Assembly (NCBI GenBank): GCA_966186435.1
Contig: CBIFWW010000098.1
Span: 1-12,672 of the forward strand
Length of the DNA stretch: 12,672 nucleotides
Direction: 5' to 3'
DNA from: CBIFWW01 sp966186435
Lineage (GTDB): Bacteria > Pseudomonadota > Gammaproteobacteria > Enterobacterales > Enterobacteriaceae
The notes under the pieces were generated by a model. The model saw only the letters and a program-made list of their open reading frames with translations, made no database searches and was not told the DNA's origin. Positions 1 through 7,630 of the stretch are shown here, one piece after another. The position numbers and the translations under genes are program-made. Positions within the stretch are counted from its first letter, which is position 1. The number at the start of each line of letters is the position of its first letter.

Positions 1-1202
1 TGTCGAGTAAGTTAGTACTGGTTCTGAACTGCGGTAGCTCCTCACTGAAATTCGCAATTATCGATGCCGTAAATGGTGAAGAGTACCTGTCAGGTTTAGC
101 GGAATGCTTCCATCTTCCTGAAGCACGTCTGAAATGGAAAATGGACGGTCAAAAACAAGAAGCCGCTTTGGGCGCAGGCGCTGCGCACAGCGAAGCACTG
201 AGCTTCATTGTTAATAACATTCTGGCACAAAAACCGGAACTGTCAGCGCAACTGACTGCTATCGGCCACCGTATCGTTCACGGCGGTGAGAAATACACCA
301 GCTCCGTCATTATCGATGATTCCGTCATCCAGGGTATCAAAGATTCTGCCTCCTTCGCTCCGCTGCATAACCCGGCTCACCTGATCGGTATTGCTGAAGC
401 GCTGAAGTCCTTCCCGAATCTGAAAGACAAAAACGTGGCCGTGTTTGACACCGCGTTCCATCAGACCATGCCGGAAGAGTCTTATCTGTATGCCCTGCCG
501 TACAGCCTGTACAAAGAGCACGGCATCCGTCGCTATGGCGCACACGGCACCAGCCACTTCTATGTAACTCAGGAAGCAGCAAAAATGCTGAACAAACCTG
601 TAGAAGAAGTGAACCTGATCACCTGCCACTTGGGCAACGGTGGTTCTGTTTCCGCTATCCGTAACGGCCAGTGTGTTGATACCTCCATGGGTTTGACCCC
701 GCTGGAAGGCCTGGTAATGGGTACTCGCTCTGGTGATATCGACCCGGCTATCGTGTTCCACCTGCACGACAGCCTGGGCATGAGCGTTGACGCCATCAAC
801 AAAATGCTGACCAAAGAATCGGGCCTGCTGGGCCTGACTGAAGTCACCAGCGACTGCCGCTATGTTGAAGACAACTACCAGGAAAAAGCAGACGCTAAAC
901 GTGCAATGGACGTTTACTGCCACCGGCTGGCGAAATATATCGGTTCTTACACTGCACTAATGGGCGGCCGTCTGGACGCCGTTGTCTTCACCGGTGGTAT
1001 TGGTGAAAACGCCGCTATGGTGCGCGAACTGTCCCTGGGCAAACTGGGCGTTCTGGGCTTCGAAATTGATCACGAACGTAATCTGGCTGCTCGTTTCGGC
1101 AAATCCGGTTACATCAATAAAGAAGGCACCACCCTCGCCTTGGTCATCCCGACCAACGAAGAACTGGTTATCGCACAGGACGCTTCCCGTCTGACCGCTT
1201 AA
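1..1202 (+). CDS. ackA: Acetate kinase, complete except for first base of start codon
   Basis: Acetate kinase interconverts acetyl phosphate + ADP and acetate + ATP in the cytoplasm, the ATP-yielding step of acetate overflow. The frame opens at base 1 with TG of an ATG whose A lies just outside the window, giving 400 residues with the missing Met, the length of E. coli AckA. The N-terminal phosphate-binding stretch LNCGSSSLKF (residues 9-18) is present. Likely counterparts of the catalytic residues known in Methanosarcina acetate kinase are R91, H123, D150, H182 (in YGAHGTSH), R243 (in GTRSGDIDP) and E387 (in PTNEEL). The GGIGEN motif near residue 330 belongs to the ASKHA nucleotide-binding fold. 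The sequence is close to E. coli AckA throughout, with small changes such as MGGRLD and TTLALVIPT near the C-terminus. pta follows 78 bp downstream. No damage is visible. Confidence 0.98.
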   Translation, partial: SSKLVLVLNCGSSSLKFAIIDAVNGEEYLSGLAECFHLPEARLKWKMDGQKQEAALGAGAAHSEALSFIVNNILAQKPELSAQLTAIGHRIVHGGEKYTSSVIIDDSVIQGIKDSASFAPLHNPAHLIGIAEALKSFPNLKDKNVAVFDTAFHQTMPEESYLYALPYSLYKEHGIRRYGAHGTSHFYVTQEAAKMLNKPVEEVNLITCHLGNGGSVSAIRNGQCVDTSMGLTPLEGLVMGTRSGDIDPAIVFHLHDSLGMSVDAINKMLTKESGLLGLTEVTSDCRYVEDNYQEKADAKRAMDVYCHRLAKYIGSYTALMGGRLDAVVFTGGIGENAAMVRELSLGKLGVLGFEIDHERNLAARFGKSGYINKEGTTLALVIPTNEELVIAQDASRLTA

Positions 1203-1207
1203 TCCCC

Positions 1208-1236
1208 CACCGCCAGCCTAGCTGGCGGTGTTGTTT
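1208..1236 (+). terminator. Perfect hairpin between ackA and pta (terminator or attenuator)
   Basis: A 10-bp perfect stem CACCGCCAGC (1208-1217) pairs with GCTGGCGGTG (1221-1230) across a 3-nt loop and is followed by TTGTTTTAT. It begins 5 bases after the ackA stop. The form is that of an intrinsic terminator with a slightly broken U-tract. Because pta continues in the same direction, it may cause partial termination or stabilise the ackA 3' end. Confidence 0.75.
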
Positions 1237-1280
1237 TATCTTGCGCCAGAACCGTTCTGACGTTTTAAAGAGGATATACC

Positions 1281-3425
1281 GTGTCCCGTATTATCATGCT
1301 CATCCCAACCGGCACCAGCGTAGGCCTGACCAGCGTCAGCCTGGGTGTGGTCCGTGCTATGGAACGCAAAGGCGTTCGTCTGAGTTTCTTCAAGCCTATC
1401 GCTCAGCCGCGCAGCGGCAACGATGCGCCAGATCAGACTACCACCATCCTGCGCGCCAGCTCTAACCTGCCGGCTGCTGAGCCGCTGAACATGAGCCACG
1501 TTGAGTCTCTGCTGTCCAGCAACCAGAAAGACGTGCTGATGGAAGAGATCATTGCTCGCTTCCACGAAAACACCAAAGACGCGGAAGTGGTTCTGGTTGA
1601 AGGCCTGGTGCCAACCCGCAAACATCAGTTTGCCCAGTCCCTGAACTACGAAATCGCTAAAACCCTGAATGCGGAAATCGTGTTCGTGATGTCCCAGGGT
1701 ACTGATACTCCGGAACAGCTGAAAGAGCGTATCGAACTGACGCGCAGCAGCTTCGGCGGCGCAAAAAACACCAATATTGCCGGTGTTATCGTCAACAAAC
1801 TGAATGCGCCAGTCGACGAGCAGGGCCGTACTCGTCCTGACCTGTCTGAAATCTTTGACGATTCCAACAAAGCTAAAGTTATCAAAATCGATGCCGAGCA
1901 GCTGAAGGCTACCAGCCCACTGCCAATCCTGGGCTGCGTGCCTTGGAGCTTCGATATGATCGCCACCCGTGCAATTGATATGGCTCGCCACCTGAATGCG
2001 ACCATCGTCAATGAAGGTGACATCAACACTCGTCGCGTGAAGTCAGTGACCTTCTGCGCCCGTAGCATTCCACATATGCTGGAACACTTCCGTCCAGGCT
2101 CCCTGCTGGTGACTTCTGCAGACCGCCCTGATGTGCTGGTTGCCGCTTGCCTGGCTGCCATGAACGGCGTGGAAATCGGCGCCCTGCTGCTGACCGGTGG
2201 CTACGAAATGGACGCTCGCATCAACAAACTGTGTGAACGCGCCTTCGCCACTGGCTTGCCGGTATTTATGGTTAACTCCAACACCTGGCAGACCTCCCTG
2301 AACCTGCAAAGCTTCAACCTGGAAGTGCCGGTTGATGACCATACTCGTATCGAGAAATTGCAGGAATACGTTGCCGGCTTCGTCAACAGCGAGTGGATCG
2401 ATTCCCTGTCTGCTGCGTCTGAAGGCAGCCGTCGTCTGTCCCCACCTGCGTTCCGTTACCAGCTGACTGAGCTGGCACGTAAAGCTGGTAAGCGTATCGT
2501 GCTGCCAGAAGGCGACGAACCACGTACCGTTAAAGCCGCCGCCATCTGTGCTGAACGTAACATCGCCACCTGTATTCTGCTGGGTAACCCAGAAGAAATT
2601 AACCGCGTTGCAGCGGCTCAGGGCGTTGAACTGGGTGCAAACATTGAAATCGTTGACCCAGAAGTGGTTCGCGAAAGCTATGTTCCACGCCTGGTAGAAC
2701 TGCGTAAGAGCAAAGGCATGACCGAAACCGTCGCCCGCGAACAGCTGGAAGACAACGTGGTTCTCGGTACTCTGATGCTGGAACAGGACGAAGTAGATGG
2801 CCTGGTATCTGGCGCGGTTCACACCACGGCTAACACCATCCGCCCACCGTTGCAGCTGATCAAAACGGCACCGGGTAGCTCCCTGGTTTCTTCCGTGTTC
2901 TTTATGCTGCTGCCTGAACAGGTTTACGTTTACGGCGACTGTGCGATCAACCCGGATCCAACTGCGGAACAACTGGCTGAAATCGCTATCCAGTCTGCTG
3001 ACTCTGCTGCGGCCTTCGGTATCGAGCCACGGGTTGCCATGATGTCCTACTCTACCGGTAACTCTGGTGCGGGTAGCGATGTTGAGAAAGTGCGTGAAGC
3101 AACTCGTCTGGCACAGGAAAAACGCCCTGATCTGATGATCGACGGCCCTCTGCAATATGATGCCGCCGTGATGGCTGATGTAGCAAAATCCAAAGCGCCT
3201 AACTCTAAGGTTGCGGGCCGTGCTACCGTGTTCATCTTCCCGGATCTGAATACCGGTAACACTACTTACAAAGCCGTACAGCGTTCTGCCGACCTGATCT
3301 CCATCGGGCCAATGCTGCAAGGTATGCGTAAGCCGGTGAACGACCTGTCCCGTGGCGCCCTGGTGGACGATATCGTCTACACCATTGCCCTGACGGCGAT
3401 TCAGTCTGCTCAGCAAGAAGCATAA
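1281..3425 (+). CDS. pta: Phosphate acetyltransferase (long, three-domain form)
   Basis: Phosphotransacetylase converts acetyl-CoA + Pi into acetyl phosphate + CoA and supplies AckA. The 714 residues match the E. coli enzyme in length and nearly residue for residue. The N-terminal third is a BioD-like P-loop domain (PTGTSVGLT, residues 9-17, and VEGLVPTRKHQ near 105-115). The middle is a DRTGG-type regulatory domain (near 230-340, including TSADRPDVLVAACLAAMNG). The C-terminal part from about residue 390 is the catalytic PTA domain, starting around RKAGKRIVLPEGDEPRT and containing SGAVHTTANT (about 510) and YSTGNSGAGSDVEK (about 590). The start is GTG at 1281, preceded by AAAGAGG with a suitable spacer, and the MSRIIMLIPTG N-terminus matches family members. 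It lies downstream of ackA in the same direction. A 468-residue open frame on the opposite strand is a codon-bias shadow. Confidence 0.98.
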   Translation: MSRIIMLIPTGTSVGLTSVSLGVVRAMERKGVRLSFFKPIAQPRSGNDAPDQTTTILRASSNLPAAEPLNMSHVESLLSSNQKDVLMEEIIARFHENTKDAEVVLVEGLVPTRKHQFAQSLNYEIAKTLNAEIVFVMSQGTDTPEQLKERIELTRSSFGGAKNTNIAGVIVNKLNAPVDEQGRTRPDLSEIFDDSNKAKVIKIDAEQLKATSPLPILGCVPWSFDMIATRAIDMARHLNATIVNEGDINTRRVKSVTFCARSIPHMLEHFRPGSLLVTSADRPDVLVAACLAAMNGVEIGALLLTGGYEMDARINKLCERAFATGLPVFMVNSNTWQTSLNLQSFNLEVPVDDHTRIEKLQEYVAGFVNSEWIDSLSAASEGSRRLSPPAFRYQLTELARKAGKRIVLPEGDEPRTVKAAAICAERNIATCILLGNPEEINRVAAAQGVELGANIEIVDPEVVRESYVPRLVELRKSKGMTETVAREQLEDNVVLGTLMLEQDEVDGLVSGAVHTTANTIRPPLQLIKTAPGSSLVSSVFFMLLPEQVYVYGDCAINPDPTAEQLAEIAIQSADSAAAFGIEPRVAMMSYSTGNSGAGSDVEKVREATRLAQEKRPDLMIDGPLQYDAAVMADVAKSKAPNSKVAGRATVFIFPDLNTGNTTYKAVQRSADLISIGPMLQGMRKPVNDLSRGALVDDIVYTIALTAIQSAQQEA

Positions 3426-3450
3426 TTCGGGATTACTTCCTGGAAGCATT

Positions 3451-3478
3451 AAGGCAGCTAAATGGCTGCCTTTTTTAT
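3451..3478 (+). terminator. Intrinsic terminator of ackA-pta
   Basis: AAGGCAGC (3451-3458) pairs with GCTGCCTT (3465-3472) around a 6-nt loop, and the 3' arm runs into a T6 tract at 3471-3476. It lies 25 bp after the pta stop. This is a textbook rho-independent terminator. Confidence 0.92.
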
Positions 3479-3497
3479 TAAAATCAATGTGATAAAC

Positions 3498-3524
3498 AAA
3501 ATCATTTTGGCAGTGATTTTTTTT
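3498..3524 (+). repeat. AT-rich inverted repeat followed by T run
   Basis: AAAATCA (3498-3504) and TGATTTT (3514-3520) form a weak 7-bp stem with a 9-nt loop, and a run of eight T covers 3517-3524. It could be a weak backup terminator behind pta or part of the AT-rich upstream region of the next gene. The stem has only two G-C pairs, so a function is uncertain. Confidence 0.3.
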
Positions 3525-3598
3525 GATTCTCTGTGATTAGCCACTTCTCCTGAAATCCGTTAATTCTGTTGCGAACCTAACAAACAAGGAGAGTCACA

Positions 3599-4042
3599 AT
3601 GAGCACTGAAAATTTAGTTGTTAACGGTCACTTTGATGAAGGCTTTGATGGCTGGCACCCCAGCGACACGCGCCGGGGATATTGCTGCATTAAAAATAGC
3701 CCGTTAGTAGGGAATTATGCGCAGGTTCCTGCAGGAGGGTCACCTACCACTCTGAGCCAGTCAACAACACTGGGTCAGGGGGAATATACTTTGACTTTCA
3801 AAACAGGCCCTATCGGGAAGAACTGTTCTTTACGTGTAATGGCGGTCCCGCCAGGAAGCAAGACATACACATTCCTGGCGTTCCCTAACCTGGCTATCAA
3901 TCCTGACGATAACGCTTGGAAAGATAATACCTGTACCTTTACTGTTCCAGAGGGATATCAGAATCTTTATTTCGAATTTTATGCAACCTACTCGACCACG
4001 TTGACCGTCACAGACGTGAAATTAGTCCGTAACGACGCATAA
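3599..4042 (+). CDS. Hypothetical CBM-like beta-sandwich protein, 147 aa, orphan
   Basis: I cannot assign this protein a named family with certainty. Its opening NLVVNGHFDEGFDGW (residues 5-19) is the classic start of carbohydrate-binding-module/galactose-binding-like jelly-roll domains. The rest alternates short beta-strand stretches (GEYTLTFKT, CSLRVMAV, NLYFEFYA) and closes with TTLTVTDVKLV, also typical of such domains. The whole protein is about one domain. There is no signal peptide or membrane segment, so as read it stays in the cytoplasm or leaves by a non-Sec route. Four cysteines (C29, C30, C76, C112) and aromatic residues (W19, W107) stand out. Start ATG is preceded by AAGGAG at 3586-3591 with a 7-nt spacer. 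By direct count GC is about 47%, well below the flanking cassette, suggesting acquisition. It forms its own unit between two hairpins. Sugar binding is an inference; the gene call itself is strong. Confidence 0.85.
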   Translation: MSTENLVVNGHFDEGFDGWHPSDTRRGYCCIKNSPLVGNYAQVPAGGSPTTLSQSTTLGQGEYTLTFKTGPIGKNCSLRVMAVPPGSKTYTFLAFPNLAINPDDNAWKDNTCTFTVPEGYQNLYFEFYATYSTTLTVTDVKLVRNDA

Positions 4043-4056
4043 TCCGCCGTTATTTT

Positions 4057-4085
4057 GCCCCAGCCTGGTCAGGCTGGGGCTTATT
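4057..4085 (+). terminator. Strong hairpin between convergent genes
   Basis: GCCCCAGCCTG (4057-4067) and CAGGCTGGGGC (4070-4080) form an 11-bp perfect stem, with a realistic loop of about 4 nt. It lies 14 bp after the stop of the 147-residue gene and 8 bp before the end of the converging transketolase operon. TTATT follows on the plus side, a weak U-tract; the minus side is followed by CAAAAT, without a U-tract. It most likely terminates the plus-strand gene and may block or protect the minus-strand mRNA end. Confidence 0.7.
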
Positions 4086-4088
4086 CCG

Positions 4089-5042
4089 CTATAGCAATTC
4101 CCTGGCCGCTGCCACAATATCCTGCGCCGTCAGGCCATACTCCTGCTGTAAATATCCCTGGGTGCCTACCTGGCCGTAGCGCTCTTTCACCCCGATTCGA
4201 CGCATTGGCACCGGGCAGGTTTCTACCAGCACCTCTGCCACCGCCGACCCTAGCCCATTATGGATGCTATGGTTCTCGCAGGTAACAATTTTGCCGGTTT
4301 TCTCGGCGTAGTTTTTTATCAGCACCCGATCGATAGGCTTGAGAGTGAACATATCAATTACCGCCGCACTCACCCCGCTTAATGCCAGCTGATGGGCCGC
4401 TTCCAGCGCTTCAGACACCATGATGCCGTTGGCAATCAGGGTAATATCATTACCCTCCCGCAGCACGTTGCCCTTGCCGATAGTGAAGGTGGAGCCAGGC
4501 TGATACACCGTCGGGGCCTGCTTACGAATAGTACGCACCCAATAGAAGCCGTGGAGATCCATCAATTGACTCAGGATGTCCTCGAACATCACCGCATCGG
4601 TGACTTCCAGCACCACCGAATGGGCCAGGCCACGCACGATACCCATATCCTCAAAGGACATATGGGTGCCGCCATTATGGCAGGCGCTCACCCCGGCATC
4701 GGAGGCAATCACCTTCACATTGTTGCGCTGGTAATCCAGGGCCATAAATAACTGATCGAAGCAGCGGCGGCTGGCAAAAGCGGTAAAGGTATGGACGAAG
4801 GGTTTGCGTCCGGTGAGGCTTAGCCCGGCGGCGGTGCCAATCACGTTGGCCTCCATAATCCCGCAATTAATTACATGCTGCGGATAACGGCGGGCCACGC
4901 CATCCATCGCCATCGAACTCATCAGATCCGCTTCGAGGGCAATAATATCGGTGCCGGCCTCAATCTGCGACGCCACAAAACCGGCATACACTTTACGCAT
5001 TTCGATACTGTCGATCTCTCCTGCGGCTGCGACCTTAATCAT
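4089..5042 (-). CDS. Split transketolase, C-terminal subunit (Pyr + C-terminal domains)
   Basis: This 317-residue protein matches the second half of a transketolase, the pyrimidine-binding domain plus the C-terminal domain. The catalytic glutamate that activates thiamine diphosphate is E64 in GIMEANVIGTAAGLSLTG, the counterpart of E411 in E. coli TktA. FVHTFTAFASRRCFDQL and DAGVSACHNGGTHMSFED follow, the latter corresponding to the region carrying active-site histidines. The C-terminal domain holds IDMFTLKPID and CENHSIHNGLGSAVAEV. It must pair with the N-terminal subunit encoded directly upstream to form the active site. Its ATG overlaps the upstream stop as ATGA (4 bp), indicating translational coupling and 1:1 synthesis. 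It is the last gene of the operon. DXS-like enzymes share the fold, but the separate subunits and small size fit the two-subunit transketolase group. The in vivo substrate is unknown. Confidence 0.93.
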   Translation of the reverse strand: MIKVAAAGEIDSIEMRKVYAGFVASQIEAGTDIIALEADLMSSMAMDGVARRYPQHVINCGIMEANVIGTAAGLSLTGRKPFVHTFTAFASRRCFDQLFMALDYQRNNVKVIASDAGVSACHNGGTHMSFEDMGIVRGLAHSVVLEVTDAVMFEDILSQLMDLHGFYWVRTIRKQAPTVYQPGSTFTIGKGNVLREGNDITLIANGIMVSEALEAAHQLALSGVSAAVIDMFTLKPIDRVLIKNYAEKTGKIVTCENHSIHNGLGSAVAEVLVETCPVPMRRIGVKERYGQVGTQGYLQQEYGLTAQDIVAAARELL

Positions 5043-5869
5043 TTCTCTGCCTCCAATTGGCGGATTGCGGCGTTCATGGCGTCCGTGATCTCCGGGGTTA
5101 ATCGCAGGTGGTGGGAATTGGCTAATTGTTCGAGATAGTCCACCCCCTGGCCCTTGATGCTATCGAGGATCACCACCCGCGGGCGGCCATTGGCTGGCAC
5201 CTCCGGCTTCACACAATCCAGCAAACCGGCCAGGTTATCCCCTTTTACTGTCATCACATCAAAGCCAAAGGCGCGGAATTTTGCCTCCAGATCAAAGGCG
5301 CTGATGATGTCATCCAGCTCGCCATCGAGCTGCTGCTTGTTCCAGTCGACAAACACCATCAGGTTAGTGAGCCGATGGTGGGCGATAAACTGGAAGGCTT
5401 CCCAGCACTGGCCCTCGTTCAACTCCCCATCGCCAACAATGCAGAATACCCGGTTACGCCGCCCCGCCAGTTTATGGCCTAGCGCGATCCCCCCGGCAAT
5501 CGAGATCCCCTGCCCCAAGGATCCGGTGGTGGCATCTACCCCTCGGGTTTTCAAGCGATCCGGGTGGCTTGGTAACCGGGTGCCATTCTGGTTGAGGGTG
5601 TACAGCTCCTCCATCGGGAAGTAGCCTTTGAGTGCCAGGGTGCTATACAGCGCCGGGCCAGCGTGGCCTTTGGACAGCACGAAGTAGTCCCGCTCTGACC
5701 AGTCCGGATCACCGGGGTCAATTCGCATCACGTCGCCGTAAAGCACTGCCAGGGTTTCCACCACCGACATGCTGCCACCGAAGTGACCAAAGCCAAGCTG
5801 GGTCAGGGTTTTTAGGGTTTCCCGGCGAATATCCCGGGCCAGCAGGGCTAACTCATCAATTTTATTCAT
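5039..5869 (-). CDS. Split transketolase, N-terminal subunit (thiamine diphosphate-binding)
   Basis: This is the PP domain of a two-subunit transketolase, 276 residues from the start chosen here. The thiamine diphosphate/Mg motif begins with GDGELNEG (GDG at 146-148) and ends with N177 in VDWNKQQ. Transketolase active-site histidine positions are seen as H29 (GHFGGSMS), H69 (LSKGHAGPALY) and H102 (LPSHPD), and GSLGQG lies at 116-121. The start is taken as ATG 5869 because GGGAG lies 6 nt upstream and the protein then begins MNKIDELALLARDIRRE, like relatives; a longer frame reaches 5896 but lacks support. The first 8 bp overlap the end of the IIC gene, and the stop overlaps the next start by 4 bp. 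The enzyme would move two-carbon units between a ketose phosphate and an aldose phosphate. Its place after a PTS suggests it acts on the PTS product. Confidence 0.93.
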   Translation of the reverse strand: MNKIDELALLARDIRRETLKTLTQLGFGHFGGSMSVVETLAVLYGDVMRIDPGDPDWSERDYFVLSKGHAGPALYSTLALKGYFPMEELYTLNQNGTRLPSHPDRLKTRGVDATTGSLGQGISIAGGIALGHKLAGRRNRVFCIVGDGELNEGQCWEAFQFIAHHRLTNLMVFVDWNKQQLDGELDDIISAFDLEAKFRAFGFDVMTVKGDNLAGLLDCVKPEVPANGRPRVVILDSIKGQGVDYLEQLANSHHLRLTPEITDAMNAAIRQLEAEK

Positions 5870-7256
5870 GGTTGGCTCCCGCCGAAGGATGCCCATCAGA
5901 AGTGGACGGCTTGCGCTTCACCAGATAGTTAAAGGCCACCAGCGCGGCAAACAGCAATACCACCAGCCCGGTAATCGCCAGCGGCGACATAAAGCGCGCC
6001 AGATTACCCAACACAATCCCCACTACCCCAAAATCAGCGTCAGAGAAGGTGGTGTTGGCAAAGCCGAGGGCGCCGAGCACCGGTAACAGTAGCACTGGCA
6101 GGAAGGTGATCAGCAAGCCGTTAGCGAATGCGCCAATCATCGCCCCGCGACGGCCACCGGTGGCATTCCCAAAGACCCCTGCCGTTGCGCCGGTGAAGAA
6201 GTGGGGCACCACGCCCGGCAGGATCAGTACCCAGCTAAATTGGCCGCAGATAAATAGCCCCACCAGACCACCGAGGAAGCTGAACAGGAAACCAATCAGC
6301 ACCGCATTGGGCGCGTAAGGGTATACCACCGGGCAATCCAGCGCCGGACGGGCGTTGGGCACCAGTTTTTCCGAAAAACCCGTAAAGGCCGGGACGATTT
6401 CAGCCAGAATAAGCCGCACACCTTGAAGAATGATAAATACCCCGGCGGCGAAGGTAATCGCCATGATAATGGCGTACACCAGGAAGTTCTGCCCGGCGCT
6501 AAGCTCGGTCTGGATATACTCCCGGCCCGCGCATACGGCGAGGATCAGGTAGATAATCATCATGGTCAGGGAGATAGAAATTGAGCTATCGCGCAGGAAG
6601 CTCAGGTTCTTGGGCAGGTTCATCTCTTCCGTCGAGCGCGAGCCTTTCCCCACCTTGCTGCCAATCCAGCCCGATAATACATACCCCAGGGTGCCGAAAT
6701 GGCCGAAGGCGATATCATCATTACCGGTAATGCGTTTCATATAGCGTTGGGCGATGGCCGGGAAGAAAGCCATAATCAGGCCCAGTATCAGCGAGCCGGT
6801 AAATACCAACCCTACCCCGCTAAAGCCCGCCACCGTCAGGATCACCCCAATCATGCAGGCCATATAAAAGGTGTGGTGGCCGGTGAGGAAGATATACTTC
6901 ATCCGGGTAAAGCGGGCCACCACGATATTCGCCACCATACCAAAGGCCATAATTAATGCCGTGGCTGCACCGTATTTTTCCAGCGCAATAGAAACGATAG
7001 CTTCATTATTTGGAATAATACCCTGGATACTAAAAGCGTGTTCAAACATGCCACCGAGCGGGTTTAATGACCCCACTAATACCGATGCCCCACCGCCTAA
7101 AACTATAAAGCCTAATATGGTTTTAATGGTGCCTTTTACCACATCGGGGAACGCTTTCTTTTGTGCCACCAGGCCAATCAGGGCAATTAACCCCACCAGC
7201 ACCGAGGGAACTTTTAAAATATCGACGACGAAATTAAGTATACCGAGATTAAACAT
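5862..7256 (-). CDS. PTS permease IIC, ascorbate type (UlaA/SgaT family)
   Basis: This is the membrane channel of a phosphotransferase system, 464 residues from ATG 7256, close in length to E. coli UlaA (465). It has about ten hydrophobic segments, beginning VPSVLVGLIALIGLVAQ, and family-typical stretches KGTIKTILGFIVLGGGASVL, FLTGHHTFYMACMIGVI, ILQGVRLILAEIVPAF and PNAVLIGFLFSFLGG. A hydrophilic loop lies around KVGKGSRSTEEMNLPKNL. A GTG at 7262 could extend it by two residues, but GAGG is correctly spaced from ATG 7256 and too close to the GTG, so the ATG is preferred. The C-terminus ends in a short polar tail. IIA and IIB come from the two upstream genes. The family includes the L-ascorbate transporter, but identity looks moderate and the ascorbate catabolic genes are absent, so the substrate should not be called ascorbate. 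Confidence 0.93.
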   Translation of the reverse strand: MFNLGILNFVVDILKVPSVLVGLIALIGLVAQKKAFPDVVKGTIKTILGFIVLGGGASVLVGSLNPLGGMFEHAFSIQGIIPNNEAIVSIALEKYGAATALIMAFGMVANIVVARFTRMKYIFLTGHHTFYMACMIGVILTVAGFSGVGLVFTGSLILGLIMAFFPAIAQRYMKRITGNDDIAFGHFGTLGYVLSGWIGSKVGKGSRSTEEMNLPKNLSFLRDSSISISLTMMIIYLILAVCAGREYIQTELSAGQNFLVYAIIMAITFAAGVFIILQGVRLILAEIVPAFTGFSEKLVPNARPALDCPVVYPYAPNAVLIGFLFSFLGGLVGLFICGQFSWVLILPGVVPHFFTGATAGVFGNATGGRRGAMIGAFANGLLITFLPVLLLPVLGALGFANTTFSDADFGVVGIVLGNLARFMSPLAITGLVVLLFAALVAFNYLVKRKPSTSDGHPSAGANHE

Positions 7257-7276
7257 AGCCACCTCATCTGAGAGGG

Positions 7277-7540
7277 TTAGCGAGTAGAAAAGTAAGCGGC
7301 GAGCTTAGTTTCCAGTTCATTGATATCGATGATATTATTGATGACCACTAGCTGGTCTGCGGGCACACTAGCGCTGTCTGCGATGTCCTTTGCCATGACA
7401 AACAGATCTGCGGCACCGGGGGTGGCGGAGGAGAGATCAGAGTGTTCGACTTCGGCCTCAATATGTAGTTTTTTGATAACTTTTTTGATATTCATTTCGA
7501 CCATAAAACTACTGCCCAGGCCTGAGCCACAAATTGCCAT
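7277..7540 (-). CDS. PTS component IIB, ascorbate/lactose type
   Basis: This is the small cytoplasmic phosphocarrier of the same PTS, 87 residues as read. The P-loop-like ICGSGLGSSFMVEMNI contains Cys4, the residue that takes phosphate from IIA and passes it to the sugar at IIC. The family usually has about 90-100 residues with a few residues before the Cys motif. The start is uncertain: ATG 7540 puts the Cys at position 4, and the only Shine-Dalgarno-like AAAGGTG (7558-7564) is about 19 nt away, too far. The in-frame codons upstream read GDNNKKI before Met, a natural-looking family N-terminus, but reach a TAG with no ATG, GTG or TTG. A rare ATT start or coupling to the upstream gene is possible. 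The IIC gene starts about 20 bp downstream. Confidence 0.88.
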   Translation of the reverse strand: MAICGSGLGSSFMVEMNIKKVIKKLHIEAEVEHSDLSSATPGAADLFVMAKDIADSASVPADQLVVINNIIDINELETKLAAYFSTR

Positions 7541-7584
7541 AATTTTTTTATTATTATCACCTTTAGGTTGTAGCTATCCGCACC

Positions 7585-7598
7585 ACGTTAAATAACGT
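7585..7598. repeat. 14-bp palindrome in the IIA-IIB gap
   Basis: ACGTTA (7585-7590) and TAACGT (7593-7598) are inverted around two A's. It lies in the 90-bp gap between the IIA stop and the IIB start. It could be a small RNA hairpin affecting processing, or chance. The gap shows no convincing terminator or promoter. Confidence 0.3.
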
Positions 7599-7630
7599 AA
7601 TGACGGGACACATTAAATTTAAGGGAAATA

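Noticed and set aside
243..923. 226-residue open frame antisense to ackA
   Set aside because: ackA is certain on the plus strand; the reverse frame has no family features.
2043..3449. 468-residue open frame antisense to pta
   Set aside because: It is a shadow of the strongly codon-biased pta gene, has no ribosome binding site or recognisable motifs, and is rich in residues typical of reversed reading.
5870..5896. Longer N-terminus (MGILRREPT) for transketolase N-subunit
   Set aside because: It adds sequence outside the family alignment; the inner ATG at 5869 has a well-spaced GGGAG.
4089..7540. Calling this the ula L-ascorbate operon
   Set aside because: Only the transporter part resembles Ula. 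The lactonase, decarboxylase and epimerases of ascorbate use are absent, and transketolase halves take their place.
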